A stretch of DNA of 64,000 bases from Butyrivibrio sp. LB2008 (GCF_000621565.1 NZ_JHXZ01000009.1:292075-356074); one strand, 5' to 3'. Numbered from the stretch's first letter, positions 25,013-32,511 are shown. The notes: generated by a model not told the origin, from the letters alone. Made by a program: numbers and translations.

Positions 25013-25552
25013 ATGAATACAAATTTATCTAAAAAGAAAAAGTTATTTTTACTTGCAGATTTTGTGCTTATTATTGTTTTGATACTTTTCGATCAGTTTA
25101 CAAAGCACCTTGCATTGGTGAATCTTCAGGACAAGCCTTTTAAGATAATAGACGGTGTCCTTGAGTTTAATTATTTACAAAATACAGGAGCTGCATTTGG
25201 AATACTTCAGAATCAGAAGGTGTTCTTCGTACTTATTGCCGCAATAATGCTTATCGTTATTGCTTATGTACTTTTCAGAATGCCTGATGACAAGAAGTAT
25301 AACGCAATGCACATCCTTCTTGTTCTTGTTGCCAGCGGCGCCGCAGGAAATATGATCGACAGGGTTAAGAATGATTATGTTATTGATTTCATTTATTTTG
25401 TGATAATCAATTTCCCTATATTCAATGTTGCGGATATATATGTCACTGTTGCGACATTTGCTTTTGCTTATCTTTTAATTTTTTATTATAAAGACAATGA
25501 CTTCGAGTTCCTTAGTTTCAAGCAGCAAAAGAAATTCAAGGAGTTCAAATAA
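25013..25552 (+). CDS. lspA: Lipoprotein signal peptidase
   Basis: 179 residues with four membrane helices. Aspartyl peptidase that cleaves prolipoproteins. The catalytic aspartates are Asp116 in AAGNMIDRV and Asp141 in FNVADIYVT. Other signatures are FDQFTKHL and LQNTGAAFGI. A lysine-rich N-terminus (SKKKK) and a C-terminal cytoplasmic tail are present. AGAGG lies 6 bp before the ATG. The lipoprotein carboxypeptidase at 20 kb is one predicted substrate. The neighbouring rluD gene is the standard partner of lspA in Firmicutes. Confidence 0.95.
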   Translation: MNTNLSKKKKLFLLADFVLIIVLILFDQFTKHLALVNLQDKPFKIIDGVLEFNYLQNTGAAFGILQNQKVFFVLIAAIMLIVIAYVLFRMPDDKKYNAMHILLVLVASGAAGNMIDRVKNDYVIDFIYFVIINFPIFNVADIYVTVATFAFAYLLIFYYKDNDFEFLSFKQQKKFKEFK

Positions 25553-25588
25553 AAGAAGCTCAAAAGTGTAGTTTGGGAAATACAGATA

Positions 25589-26512
25589 ATGGATGAAAAT
25601 CTTTTTGAATGTGTAGTTACTGACGAATATGAAGGTTATAGAATCGATAAGCTTATTAGTGAACTTATCGATTCTTTTTCGCGTTCATACATAAAAAAAC
25701 TTATAGATGACAAAAAAGTCTTTTGCAATGATAAAAACGTGAAGGCAAGCTATGTCGTTTCGGAGAATGATGTTATCAAGATGGAGATTCCGCCGCTTGA
25801 GGTTCCGGAGATCCTTCCGCAGGATATACCGCTTGATATCATCTATGAAGACAGAGATGTTCTTGTTGTAAATAAGCCGAAGGATATGGTTGTTCATCCG
25901 GCGCCCGGGCATTATAAAGATACGCTTGTAAATGCGGTTATGTTTCATTGCAAGAATTTATCGGGGATTAACGGAGTTCTAAGACCGGGGATCGTTCATC
26001 GCATAGACAAGGACACAACAGGATCGGTTATCATATGCAAGAACGATACGGCGCACAGAGAGATTGCTGCTCAGTTAAAAGAGCATTCGATTGACCGAAT
26101 CTATCATGCCATCTGCTACGGTATTATCAAGGAAGATGAAGGCGATGTAGATGCTCCTATAGGCAGAAGCCCTTCTGACAGAAAGAAGATGGCTGTCGTT
26201 TCAAAAGGCGGAAAAGAGGCATTTACTCATTATCGCGTTTTAAAGCGATTTGAGCAGGATAATCTGACATATATAGAATGTAAGCTCAAAACAGGAAGAA
26301 CGCATCAGATAAGGGTACATATGGCTCATATCGGGCATCCTCTTCTTGGAGATGAGGTGTATGCTCCGGGAAGAAAGAGTAAGTTTAAGACAAACGGTCA
26401 ATGTCTGCACGCCAAGACGCTTAGTTTTGTTCATCCCGTAAGCGGTGATTATATTGAGACCGACGCGCCTTTACCTGCTTATTTTCAGCATTTGCTTGAT
26501 GTTCTCAAATAA
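25589..26512 (+). CDS. rluD: RluD-family 23S rRNA pseudouridine synthase
   Basis: 307 residues. N-terminal S4 RNA-binding domain (YRIDKLISELIDSFSRSYIK), then a RluA-type catalytic domain with GIVHRIDKDTTGSVIICK, whose Asp is the nucleophile, and CKLKTGRTHQIRVHMAHIGH. RluD forms pseudouridines in helix 69 of 23S rRNA; target specificity is inferred from the lspA-rluD context. The ribosome site before the ATG is weak (GGGA), so translation may depend on the upstream gene. Confidence 0.88.
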   Translation: MDENLFECVVTDEYEGYRIDKLISELIDSFSRSYIKKLIDDKKVFCNDKNVKASYVVSENDVIKMEIPPLEVPEILPQDIPLDIIYEDRDVLVVNKPKDMVVHPAPGHYKDTLVNAVMFHCKNLSGINGVLRPGIVHRIDKDTTGSVIICKNDTAHREIAAQLKEHSIDRIYHAICYGIIKEDEGDVDAPIGRSPSDRKKMAVVSKGGKEAFTHYRVLKRFEQDNLTYIECKLKTGRTHQIRVHMAHIGHPLLGDEVYAPGRKSKFKTNGQCLHAKTLSFVHPVSGDYIETDAPLPAYFQHLLDVLK

Positions 26513-26563
26513 GGTAAGATATAAGTAAGAGAAGGAATTGTTCATGAAAAAGGGGTGAGTAGT

Positions 26564-27199
26564 ATGAATACAATAATTACTATCGGTAGGCAATTCGGAT
26601 CCGGCGGAAGAGAAATTGGAGAGATGGTTGCCGAACATTTTGGAATAAAATGCTATGACAAAGAGCTTTTATCTAGAGCTGCAAAAGAGAGCGGATTCTG
26701 TGAGGAAATGATACAGAATCATGATGAGAGGCCTACAAATTCTTTTTTGTATAATCTTGTAATGGATACATATTCTTTTGGATATAATTCCTCAAGTTTT
26801 GTAGATATGCCGATCAGTCATAAGGTTTTTCTTGCGCAGTTTGATACTATAAAAAAGATTGCCAAAGAGGAACCCTGTGTTATCGTAGGAAGATGTGCAG
26901 ATTATGCGCTGAGCGACCTTCCGAATGTTCTTAATCTCTTTATCTACGGCGATGAAGAATGCAAGATCAAAAGGATCAGAGAGCGTTTCTCTGATATCAC
27001 ATCAAATGAAAAAGCCAGAGAAATGATGATAAAGAAGGATAAGCAGCGTCAGAGTTATTATAACTACTATTCTTCCAAGAAATGGGGAAGAGCTGACAGC
27101 TACGATCTTTGCATCAATTCAAGTATTCTTGGCATTGAGGGAACGGTAAAGCTCATAATTCAGTATGTTGAAGATTATGAATCGGCTCAAAACAAGTAA
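26564..27199 (+). CDS. Cytidylate kinase-like protein
   Basis: 211 residues. P-loop-type N-terminus ITIGRQFGSGGREIGEMVAE, then YDKELLSRAAKESG, VIVGRCADYAL and a lid-like RIRERFSDI, all as in the cytidylate-kinase-like family (Pfam cytidylate kinase-like 2). It is not the main Cmk, and its substrate is unknown. Start: ATG 26564 is 8 bp after AGGGG. The GTG at 26555 overlaps that site and is rejected. A hairpin terminator follows. Such proteins are common in Clostridia as stand-alone genes. Confidence 0.8.
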   Translation: MNTIITIGRQFGSGGREIGEMVAEHFGIKCYDKELLSRAAKESGFCEEMIQNHDERPTNSFLYNLVMDTYSFGYNSSSFVDMPISHKVFLAQFDTIKKIAKEEPCVIVGRCADYALSDLPNVLNLFIYGDEECKIKRIRERFSDITSNEKAREMMIKKDKQRQSYYNYYSSKKWGRADSYDLCINSSILGIEGTVKLIIQYVEDYESAQNK

Positions 27200-27214
27200 A
27201 TTACAGCATTTTGG

Positions 27215-27258
27215 AGCAAGATAGATTTCGGTTTATCTTGCTTATTTTGAATTTTTTG
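27215..27258 (+). terminator. Terminator after the cytidylate kinase-like gene
   Basis: AGCAAGATA and TATCTTGCT pair around a 10-base loop. Two T-rich stretches (TATTTT, ATTTTTTG) follow. Confidence 0.7.
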
Positions 27259-27267
27259 TAAAAACCC

Positions 27268-27297
27268 TTAACTAAAAAACGAATCTACCGATATAGT
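27268..27297 (+). promoter_or_regulatory. Promoter of the 109-residue unknown gene, sigma-D-like
   Basis: Two readings overlap. As sigma-A: TTAACT, 18 bp, TATAGT. As sigma-D (sigma-28): TTAA at 27268-27271, 15 bp, ACCGATAT at 27287-27294, close to the TAAA-N15-GCCGATAT consensus. Sequence alone cannot separate them. Confidence 0.45.
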
Positions 27298-27323
27298 ATA
27301 TGAATAATTTCAAGGAGTCGTTT

Positions 27324-27653
27324 ATGGATTTCAATTTTTTGGCATCGGTAGACAGTATTACAAATAAATATCTCAATCAGACAGCGATTTCATCATTAAG
27401 TGAAGAAGATAAAAAGAAATTCGGCGCGGATTTTGCCGAAGTATATGAATCAATGACCTCAATGAAGCTTCTTAGCGCAAATCTTCGTTCAAATTATGAA
27501 CACGCACATTCTGACGATCTGAGTGAGCATGCTTCAAGACTTGGCTATTCAATAGATAACAGAGTCATAAATATGCTTCATGTGCAGCTAACGGATGAAA
27601 TGAATACAAAAGTTAAATCCGCTATGGATAATGCGGTCAGTTCTTTAATTTAA
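27324..27653 (+). CDS. Unknown 109-residue protein
   Basis: Not recognised. 109 residues, mostly helical by composition, no signal peptide or membrane helix (MDFNFLASVDSITNKY at the start, NAVSSLI at the end). The middle holds an amphipathic helix (SEEDKKKFGADFAEVYES). Start: ATG 27324 is 6 bp after AAGGAG. An ATG at 27300 has no ribosome site. It is monocistronic, between two terminators, with a promoter that may be of sigma-D type. If so, a link to motility or cell separation is possible, but nothing in the protein itself shows it. Confidence 0.6.
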   Translation: MDFNFLASVDSITNKYLNQTAISSLSEEDKKKFGADFAEVYESMTSMKLLSANLRSNYEHAHSDDLSEHASRLGYSIDNRVINMLHVQLTDEMNTKVKSAMDNAVSSLI

Positions 27654-27673
27654 TAAATTTTATCAGATGTTTG

Positions 27674-27716
27674 GCCTGTATCGTAAGGTACAGGCTTTTT
27701 GCCGTCTTTATGACGG
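27674..27716 (+). terminator. Terminator with second small hairpin
   Basis: GCCTGTA and TACAGGC with an 8-base loop, then TTTTT at 27696-27700. A second small stem CCGTC/GACGG follows at 27702-27716. Confidence 0.8.
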
Positions 27717-27809
27717 TCATTCCCAAATATTACATAAAGATTTTATTCTTTTATGCTGGAATAATGCATTTTTCAAGAGTAGAATTATTTTTTAAGGAGC
27801 GTAAAAATT

Positions 27810-28859
27810 ATGAAGATGAAATTAGAAAAGGAATATGTAGATTATCTTATCAGTAAAACAGAGGAAATCGTAAAAATTGATTCTCCTACAGGTTATACCG
27901 AGAATGCTGCGGCATTTGTAAAAAAGGAATTCGAAGATCTGGGCTTTAAAGCATATTATGCAAACAAAGGCGGAGTAATTGTCGAGTTTGGCGGTAAAGA
28001 TAAGGATAACGGGCTCCTTCTTGAAGCTCATGTCGACACTCTCGGCGGAATGGTTTCAAAGATCAAGTCTAACGGCAGATTGGAACTTACAAACCTTGGC
28101 GGAATGAATCCTAATAATGCCGAGACAGAGAATGTAAAGGTCATCACCAAATTTGCCGGTGAATACGAGGGTACATTCCAGCTAAATGATGCTTCTATTC
28201 ATGTAAACAAAAAATATGATGAGAACAAAAGAGAATGGAGCAGCTGTGAAGTTGTTCTCGACGAGGACGTTCATAGCGTTGACGATGTCAAAAAGCTTGG
28301 AATCTCTGTAGGCGATATTGTCTGCTTTGATCCCAATTTCAGAGTTACAAAGAGCGGATATATCAAGTCAAGATTTCTTGATGATAAGCTCAGTGTGGGT
28401 ATTATTTTTGCTTTTGCAAAATATATTAAAGATAATAATATAATCCCTGAAAGAGCCATATATGCGCATATCACGGTATATGAAGAAGTAGGACACGGCG
28501 GATGCGGTAATGTTCCCGAAGGATGCACTGAGGTTATGTCAGTAGACATGGGGTGTGTCGGTGAAGATTTAAACTGCACGGAACGTCAGGTTTCCATATG
28601 TGCAAAGGACAGTAACGGCCCTTACAATTACAATATTGTAAAAACACTGATAAAAACAGCTATGGACAATGAAATAGATTATGCTGTTGATGTTTATCCT
28701 ATGTACGGAAGCGACGCCGAAGCATCACTTCGTGCCGGAAACGATCTCAGGCACGGACTTATAGGTGCGGGTGTTTATGCGTCTCACGGATATGAGAGAA
28801 GTCATAAAGACGGCGCGGAGAACACATTAAAATTATTGATAGCATATTTATTGCAATAA
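27810..28859 (+). CDS. M42 family metallopeptidase (glutamyl aminopeptidase/cellulase M-like)
   Basis: 349 residues. M42 di-metal aminopeptidases act on peptides in the cytosol, often as large tetrahedral oligomers. Ligands and catalytic residues seen: LEAHVDTLGGM with His74 and Asp76, SRFLDDKLSVG with the bridging Asp, YEEVGHGG with the general-base Glu, SVDMG, and the C-terminal YASHGYERSHKDGAE with the final His. Start: ATG 27810 lies 10 bp after AAGGAG. ATG 27816 is an alternative with 16-bp spacing. The PHP gene follows 60 bp downstream with no terminator, so they may be co-transcribed. Confidence 0.88.
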   Translation: MKMKLEKEYVDYLISKTEEIVKIDSPTGYTENAAAFVKKEFEDLGFKAYYANKGGVIVEFGGKDKDNGLLLEAHVDTLGGMVSKIKSNGRLELTNLGGMNPNNAETENVKVITKFAGEYEGTFQLNDASIHVNKKYDENKREWSSCEVVLDEDVHSVDDVKKLGISVGDIVCFDPNFRVTKSGYIKSRFLDDKLSVGIIFAFAKYIKDNNIIPERAIYAHITVYEEVGHGGCGNVPEGCTEVMSVDMGCVGEDLNCTERQVSICAKDSNGPYNYNIVKTLIKTAMDNEIDYAVDVYPMYGSDAEASLRAGNDLRHGLIGAGVYASHGYERSHKDGAENTLKLLIAYLLQ

Positions 28860-28887
28860 AGATAAATTATTTAGCAGGAGGATTAGT

Positions 28888-28923
28888 GTGCCGTCCGGCA
28901 CACAAGATTTAAAGACATTATGA
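28888..28923 (+). CDS. Putative 11-codon leader ORF coupled to the PHP gene
   Basis: GTG at 28888 lies 6 bp after a consensus AGGAGG (28876-28881) and opens a frame VPSGTQDLKTL ending at TGA 28921-28923. That stop overlaps the ATG of the PHP gene (ATGA). The PHP ATG has no ribosome site of its own at normal distance. The GTG lies inside an 8-bp perfect hairpin, GTGTGCCG/CGGCACAC (28886-28903), with a 2-base loop. Seen: frame, ribosome site, overlap and hairpin. Inferred: translational coupling or a leader peptide. No Rfam class is recognised. Confidence 0.45.
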   Translation: MPSGTQDLKTL

Positions 28924-29693
28924 AGTACATTTATGAAACTCACATGCACACCAAGGAAGCGAGCGCCTGTTCGGGAACAGAGGGCCGCGAGTTTATTAAA
29001 TATATGTCTGATCTTGGTTACAGCGGAATAATAATCACAGATCATTTTTTCAACGGAAACAGTTGTGTTCCAAAGGATCTGCCCTGGGAGAAAAGGGTAG
29101 AGATGTATTGCAGCGGTTACAAGCATGCATTGGAAGAAGCACAGAAAACCGAATCTGACCTCACTGTAATGTTCGGTATCGAATACAATTTCAAGGGCGA
29201 TGAATTTCTTCTTTACGGAGTAGATGAGAACTGGCTCCTTGATAATCCTGATATTCTGGAAAAAGACAGATATGAAGTCTGCGAATCCGTACATAATTAC
29301 GGCGGAATCATGGTTCAGGCTCATCCGTACAGAGAAAGAGGGTATCTGAGCGAGATAAACTTAACGCCCGCAGTATGCGACGGAGTAGAGGTATACAACG
29401 CCTGCAATCCCGATTATCAGAATTCACTCGGATACGAATATGCTGTTGAAAAGAAATTCAGAATGTCTGCAGGTTCCGATATCCATAATCCGGGACAAAC
29501 CGATATGGGCGGAATGAGCTTCGATCATAAGATAAATTCTATTGAAGAATATGTAAAAGCTTTTATGAACAACGAAGGAACTCCTGTATTTGCGCGTAAT
29601 ATACAAAACAATATAGAATTTAAAGAAGTTAAGGGTGATACAGCGCTTACGATTCCTACACAAGGGCCGACTCTTGAAGTGTTCTGGCATTGA
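28920..29693 (+). CDS. PHP-domain phosphoesterase
   Basis: 257 residues. PHP metal-binding motifs in order: YETHMHTKEAS (His8, His10), IIITDHFF, GIEYNF, VQAHPYRERG and SAGSDIHNPG. Such stand-alone PHP proteins are metal-dependent phosphoesterases; histidinol phosphatase is one possible member, but the length and motifs do not fix the substrate. The ATG overlaps the stop of a tiny upstream frame. The only strong ribosome site, AGGAGG, lies 38 bp upstream, too far for direct use. A terminator follows. Confidence 0.82.
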   Translation: MKYIYETHMHTKEASACSGTEGREFIKYMSDLGYSGIIITDHFFNGNSCVPKDLPWEKRVEMYCSGYKHALEEAQKTESDLTVMFGIEYNFKGDEFLLYGVDENWLLDNPDILEKDRYEVCESVHNYGGIMVQAHPYRERGYLSEINLTPAVCDGVEVYNACNPDYQNSLGYEYAVEKKFRMSAGSDIHNPGQTDMGGMSFDHKINSIEEYVKAFMNNEGTPVFARNIQNNIEFKEVKGDTALTIPTQGPTLEVFWH

Positions 29694-29709
29694 ATATTTA
29701 AGTAAATGG

Positions 29710-29739
29710 AGAGGTTATTTAATAGATAACCTCTTTTTT
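29710..29739 (+). terminator. Terminator of the PHP gene
   Basis: AGAGGTTAT and ATAACCTCT form a 9-bp perfect stem with a 7-base loop, followed by TTTTT. Confidence 0.85.
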
Positions 29740-29761
29740 ATGCTTATTTCATAGAGTTTTT

Positions 29762-29770
29762 TGATATAAT
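29762..29770 (+). promoter_or_regulatory. Extended -10 promoter of the 72-residue gene
   Basis: TGATATAAT, an exact TATAAT preceded by TGn. The -35 region (around 29742-29748) is poor. It lies 38 bp upstream of the ATG at 29808. Confidence 0.5.
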
Positions 29771-29807
29771 GATAAAAAAGTGTTGTTATTAAAGGAGGAA
29801 TTTGAAA

Positions 29808-30026
29808 ATGGCAGATATTACAAGTATTATCAAGCAGATTTCAGGTAACAAAGATCTTTTAAAGCAACTTTCATCAGCTGATCTTAGTCAGGCAAAGGAT
29901 CTTTTAGCAAAAGCCAATATCAATATTGATGAAGCCGATGTCAAAAAGGTTCAATCAGCGCTTGCAGATGGCAAGTTTGACCTTGGAGATATTAAAAATA
30001 TTGCCGGAGGACTTTTTAAGAAATAA
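29808..30026 (+). CDS. Unknown 72-residue protein
   Basis: Not recognised. A helical, soluble-looking protein (MADITSIIKQISGNKDLLKQ at the start) with three predicted helices, NIDEADVKKVQSALADG in the middle, and a short C-terminal GGLFKK. Start: ATG 29808 is 9 bp after AGGAGG. The TTG at 29802 is too close to that site. It has its own promoter. The dif-like dyad starts 44 bp after its stop. No transport or DNA-binding motif is visible, and whether it has anything to do with the recombinase next to it is unknown. Confidence 0.6.
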   Translation: MADITSIIKQISGNKDLLKQLSSADLSQAKDLLAKANINIDEADVKKVQSALADGKFDLGDIKNIAGGLFKK

Positions 30027-30070
30027 CGGACAATTTAGCAATTTAGCACTGGTAGGGATGCAAATAAACT

Positions 30071-30098
30071 TTTTCGCAAAATTCTAGTTTTACGAAAA
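30071..30098. other. Candidate dif site (11-6-11 Xer recombination site)
   Basis: Left arm TTTTCGCAAAA (30071-30081), centre TTCTAG (30082-30087), right arm TTTTACGAAAA (30088-30098). The reverse complement of the right arm is TTTTCGTAAAA, so the arms match at 10 of 11 positions, in the exact 11-6-11 layout of dif/XerS-type sites. It is AT-rich, unlike a terminator stem. It lies 112 bp before the start of a XerS-like recombinase. Streptococcal XerS sites also have A/T-rich arms with a TTCCG/AAAA pattern (recalled, not checked). Function is inferred. Confidence 0.6.
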
Positions 30099-30117
30099 AC
30101 ATATAGTGTGTTATTAT
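30089..30117 (+). promoter_or_regulatory. Possible promoter of the recombinase gene overlapping the dif arm
   Basis: TTTACG at 30089-30094, a 17-bp spacer and TATTAT at 30112-30117. The -35 lies in the right arm of the dif-like dyad, so recombinase binding could repress its own gene. Both boxes are imperfect. Confidence 0.35.
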
Positions 30118-30155
30118 AGATATATAGGTATTCTTTGCCTATATATCTATTTTTT
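30117..30155 (+). terminator. AT-rich hairpin terminator before the recombinase gene
   Basis: TAGATATATAGG and CCTATATATCTA form a 12-bp perfect stem with a 9-base loop, followed by TTTTTT. It would end the 72-residue gene's transcript. If the recombinase promoter at 30089-30117 is used, it would instead lie at the 5' end of that mRNA. Confidence 0.6.
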
Positions 30156-30210
30156 ATCTGTTTTAAAGCGCATATACAGCTATAAATATCTTGTTTGGAG
30201 GAACTACACG

Positions 30211-31227
30211 ATGCTTGAGAACAAAACACAATACTCTGATAAGATCAATGAACTCTTAAGTGAAATGCCTGAATTTATTTCTGACTTTATCTATAATTTC
30301 GGACGCGTTGAGAATTATGCGACTAAGCTCGAATATTGTCGTGATATAAAGGTCTATCTTGAATTCATAACAAATTATCTGCCAAAATATTGCGATAAAG
30401 ACATCAAGGAACTTACCATAGATGACGTTGCCAATATAGAAATTCTTGATATAAACAGGTTCCTAACAACGCTTTCCGGTAATCACAAGGAAACAACTGT
30501 TAAAAGAAAACGTGCTTCCTTATCCAGTATGTATGGCTTTTTTGTTGCAACGGGTAAAATGCCGCGAAATCCAATTGCAGCTACTAAGACAATTAAAATT
30601 CCAAATAAGGATGTTATTTATTTAACAAACAAGGAACAGAGTACTCTTCTGGACACCGTAAGGCACGGGACCAATCTTCATGATTCTGTCGCTAAAGTGC
30701 ATTATATCTATGCAGACAGGGATTCAGCCATGTTTATTTTGCTCCTTGATACGGGACTTAGAGTTTCTGAGATGCTCGGCACGGATATTATTGATTACAA
30801 CCTTGATGATTGCAGTGTTGTCGTTAACAGAAAAGGCGGTGACACGCAGATAATCTATTATTCCGATGAATGTCGTGATTATCTGGATGTATATTTTACT
30901 TCTCAAAAGGCAAAAAACGGATTATCTGCAAATAATCTCAAGTACCCTGCTTTTACTACTTCTACCGGCAAAAGACTTGGAGTTCGAGCCGTTGAGATGC
31001 TTGTAAAGAAGTATGTGACTGCTTGTCTTCCGGAAAAAGCCAGGATAATATCTCCGCATAAATTAAGATCAAGTTTTGCAATGAGTTTTTATGCTGCGAG
31101 CGATAAAGATATCCTTCTTCTTAAGAAAAAAATGAATCATAAGAGCATACAGACCACAAATATATATGCTAAAGCTTCAGATTCAGCTATGAAGGATTCC
31201 AGATCGATATTGCAGGGATTAAGATAA
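30211..31227 (+). CDS. xerS: XerS-like tyrosine recombinase
   Basis: 338 residues. The tyrosine recombinase set is complete: Arg184 (GLRVSE), Lys208 (RKGG), His283 and Arg286 (PHKLR), His310 (MNHKS) and the nucleophile Tyr319 (NIYAK). The N-terminal SAM-like DNA-binding domain (YATKLEYCRDIKVYLEFI, with KRKRASLSSMYGFF) begins after a MPEFISDFIY segment resembling the start of lactococcal XerS, as does the overall length; typical XerC/XerD have about 300 residues. Role: probably chromosome dimer resolution at dif with FtsK, since a dif-like dyad lies upstream and gene orientation flips after the gene. An integrase of a mobile element is less likely: there are no cargo genes. GGAGG lies 9 bp before the ATG. 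Confidence 0.75.
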   Translation: MLENKTQYSDKINELLSEMPEFISDFIYNFGRVENYATKLEYCRDIKVYLEFITNYLPKYCDKDIKELTIDDVANIEILDINRFLTTLSGNHKETTVKRKRASLSSMYGFFVATGKMPRNPIAATKTIKIPNKDVIYLTNKEQSTLLDTVRHGTNLHDSVAKVHYIYADRDSAMFILLLDTGLRVSEMLGTDIIDYNLDDCSVVVNRKGGDTQIIYYSDECRDYLDVYFTSQKAKNGLSANNLKYPAFTTSTGKRLGVRAVEMLVKKYVTACLPEKARIISPHKLRSSFAMSFYAASDKDILLLKKKMNHKSIQTTNIYAKASDSAMKDSRSILQGLR

Positions 31228-31247
31228 AATATTGAAATATTATAAGC

Positions 31248-31281
31248 AAAACCCGGAAAAACTGAAAAATTTCCGGGTTTT
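31248..31281. terminator. Bidirectional terminator between convergent genes
   Basis: AAAACCCGGAAA and TTTCCGGGTTTT form a 12-bp perfect stem whose flanks give a T run in each direction. It separates the rightward xerS-like gene from the leftward carboxypeptidase gene, the convergent junction of the window. Confidence 0.85.
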
Positions 31282-31300
31282 ATAATGTCATATTATTAAA

Positions 31301-32443
31301 CTAATTTACAAAACTATCATATATTTCTACATGATCGTAGATGCATCTCCATGAACTGAAAGAATTGGCTGTAACACAAATATAATGCTTACCGTTATTG
31401 GAAATCTCATAGCTGGCTCCGCAAGAACCGGCCTGATGTACATATCCGGTCTTAGCGCCAAGAACCTCACCATGCGTATCCTTATCTTCTATTCTTCTAA
31501 GGAACAGATTTGATATGTTTATTCCTTTGGGAGCTGCTTTGGTTGGTGATGTTGTATAGGTTCTTGCTTGCAAAATTTCGTGACAAAGAGCATTCTCTTC
31601 AGCAGCCTTAAGAATAATTGCTATATCAAGTGGCGTACAATAGTGATCCTCGTTGAATATTCCGACACAATTTGTAAAATGAGCCGAATCGGAAAGACCA
31701 AGCTCTTCAAGCTTTTGATTCATCAATTCTACAAAAGCATCTTGTGATCCCGCAACATATTCAGCAAGACCTATAGCTGCATCGGCACCGGATTTCAAAA
31801 TAGTACCGTACATAAGATCTCTGACAGTCTGTTTATCACCGACTTGGAGTCCAACGTTCATACAATCATTTTCAAGTACGTATTTCGTTATTCCTTCATT
31901 TATTTCATATTCATCATCTAGACTTTTTATATGCTCTGCAGCAACCAATAGAGTTAATATCTTGGTCATCGAAGCAGGATTAATACGTGTCCTTGCGCTT
32001 TTTCCGGCAATAACTTCTCCTGTGTCCAGATCAAGCAGAACCGCATAAGTACTCATCATATTTTCTGTATTGATGGTAGACACGTTTGATTCAACATACT
32101 GCACTTTATATCCCTTAAAGAATGATGCAGCGTCAGCTGATTTTTCCAAATATGGGTTGAGCTGAACGTCTTTGATAACTGTATCTACTACATCAAGCGG
32201 CGTGTTGTCAGCCTCTGCTGATGCTTCGGCGTCTTGTTTCTTTTCCTTAGTTTTGTGAATCTTACCTATACCAAATACAAATCCGGATAAAATGAAAAAT
32301 AATACTATTACAAATGTAATTGTATGAAGGATAATTTCTCTTTGTCGTCTTAATTTATATTCTCTAACGGAAAGCCGTTGTCCGTTTCTTTTTCTGTAAC
32401 TTCTTCGCCTTAAAGAACGTCGTCTTTTTCTGCTATTTCTCAA
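31301..32443 (-). CDS. D-Ala-D-Ala carboxypeptidase with basic N-terminal anchor (S11)
   Basis: 380 residues from the chosen start. Family S11. S158MTK and K331TG are intact, but the second motif reads S218GA instead of SxN. The N-terminus is remarkably basic (RNSRKRRRSLRRRSYRKR), followed by one membrane helix (about 39-60), so the enzyme is anchored as a type II protein rather than secreted. Start: TTG 32443, 9 bp after AGGGTGG. A longer frame from ATG 32491 has no ribosome site. Its own promoter lies at 32482-32511. Role: trimming peptidoglycan stem peptides outside the membrane. Confidence 0.8.
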   Translation of the reverse strand: MRNSRKRRRSLRRRSYRKRNGQRLSVREYKLRRQREIILHTITFVIVLFFILSGFVFGIGKIHKTKEKKQDAEASAEADNTPLDVVDTVIKDVQLNPYLEKSADAASFFKGYKVQYVESNVSTINTENMMSTYAVLLDLDTGEVIAGKSARTRINPASMTKILTLLVAAEHIKSLDDEYEINEGITKYVLENDCMNVGLQVGDKQTVRDLMYGTILKSGADAAIGLAEYVAGSQDAFVELMNQKLEELGLSDSAHFTNCVGIFNEDHYCTPLDIAIILKAAEENALCHEILQARTYTTSPTKAAPKGINISNLFLRRIEDKDTHGEVLGAKTGYVHQAGSCGASYEISNNGKHYICVTANSFSSWRCIYDHVEIYDSFVN

Positions 32444-32481
32444 AACTAAATTCCACCCTATAAAAAAAATATAACTATTAA

Positions 32482-32511
32482 ATGTTATCATTTTTTTAGC
32501 TATATGTTCAA
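32482..32511 (-). promoter_or_regulatory. Promoter of the basic-anchor carboxypeptidase
   Basis: Leftwards: TTGAAC (32511-32506), an 18-bp spacer and TAACAT (32487-32482) preceded by TGA. Moderate match to sigma-A. Confidence 0.4.
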
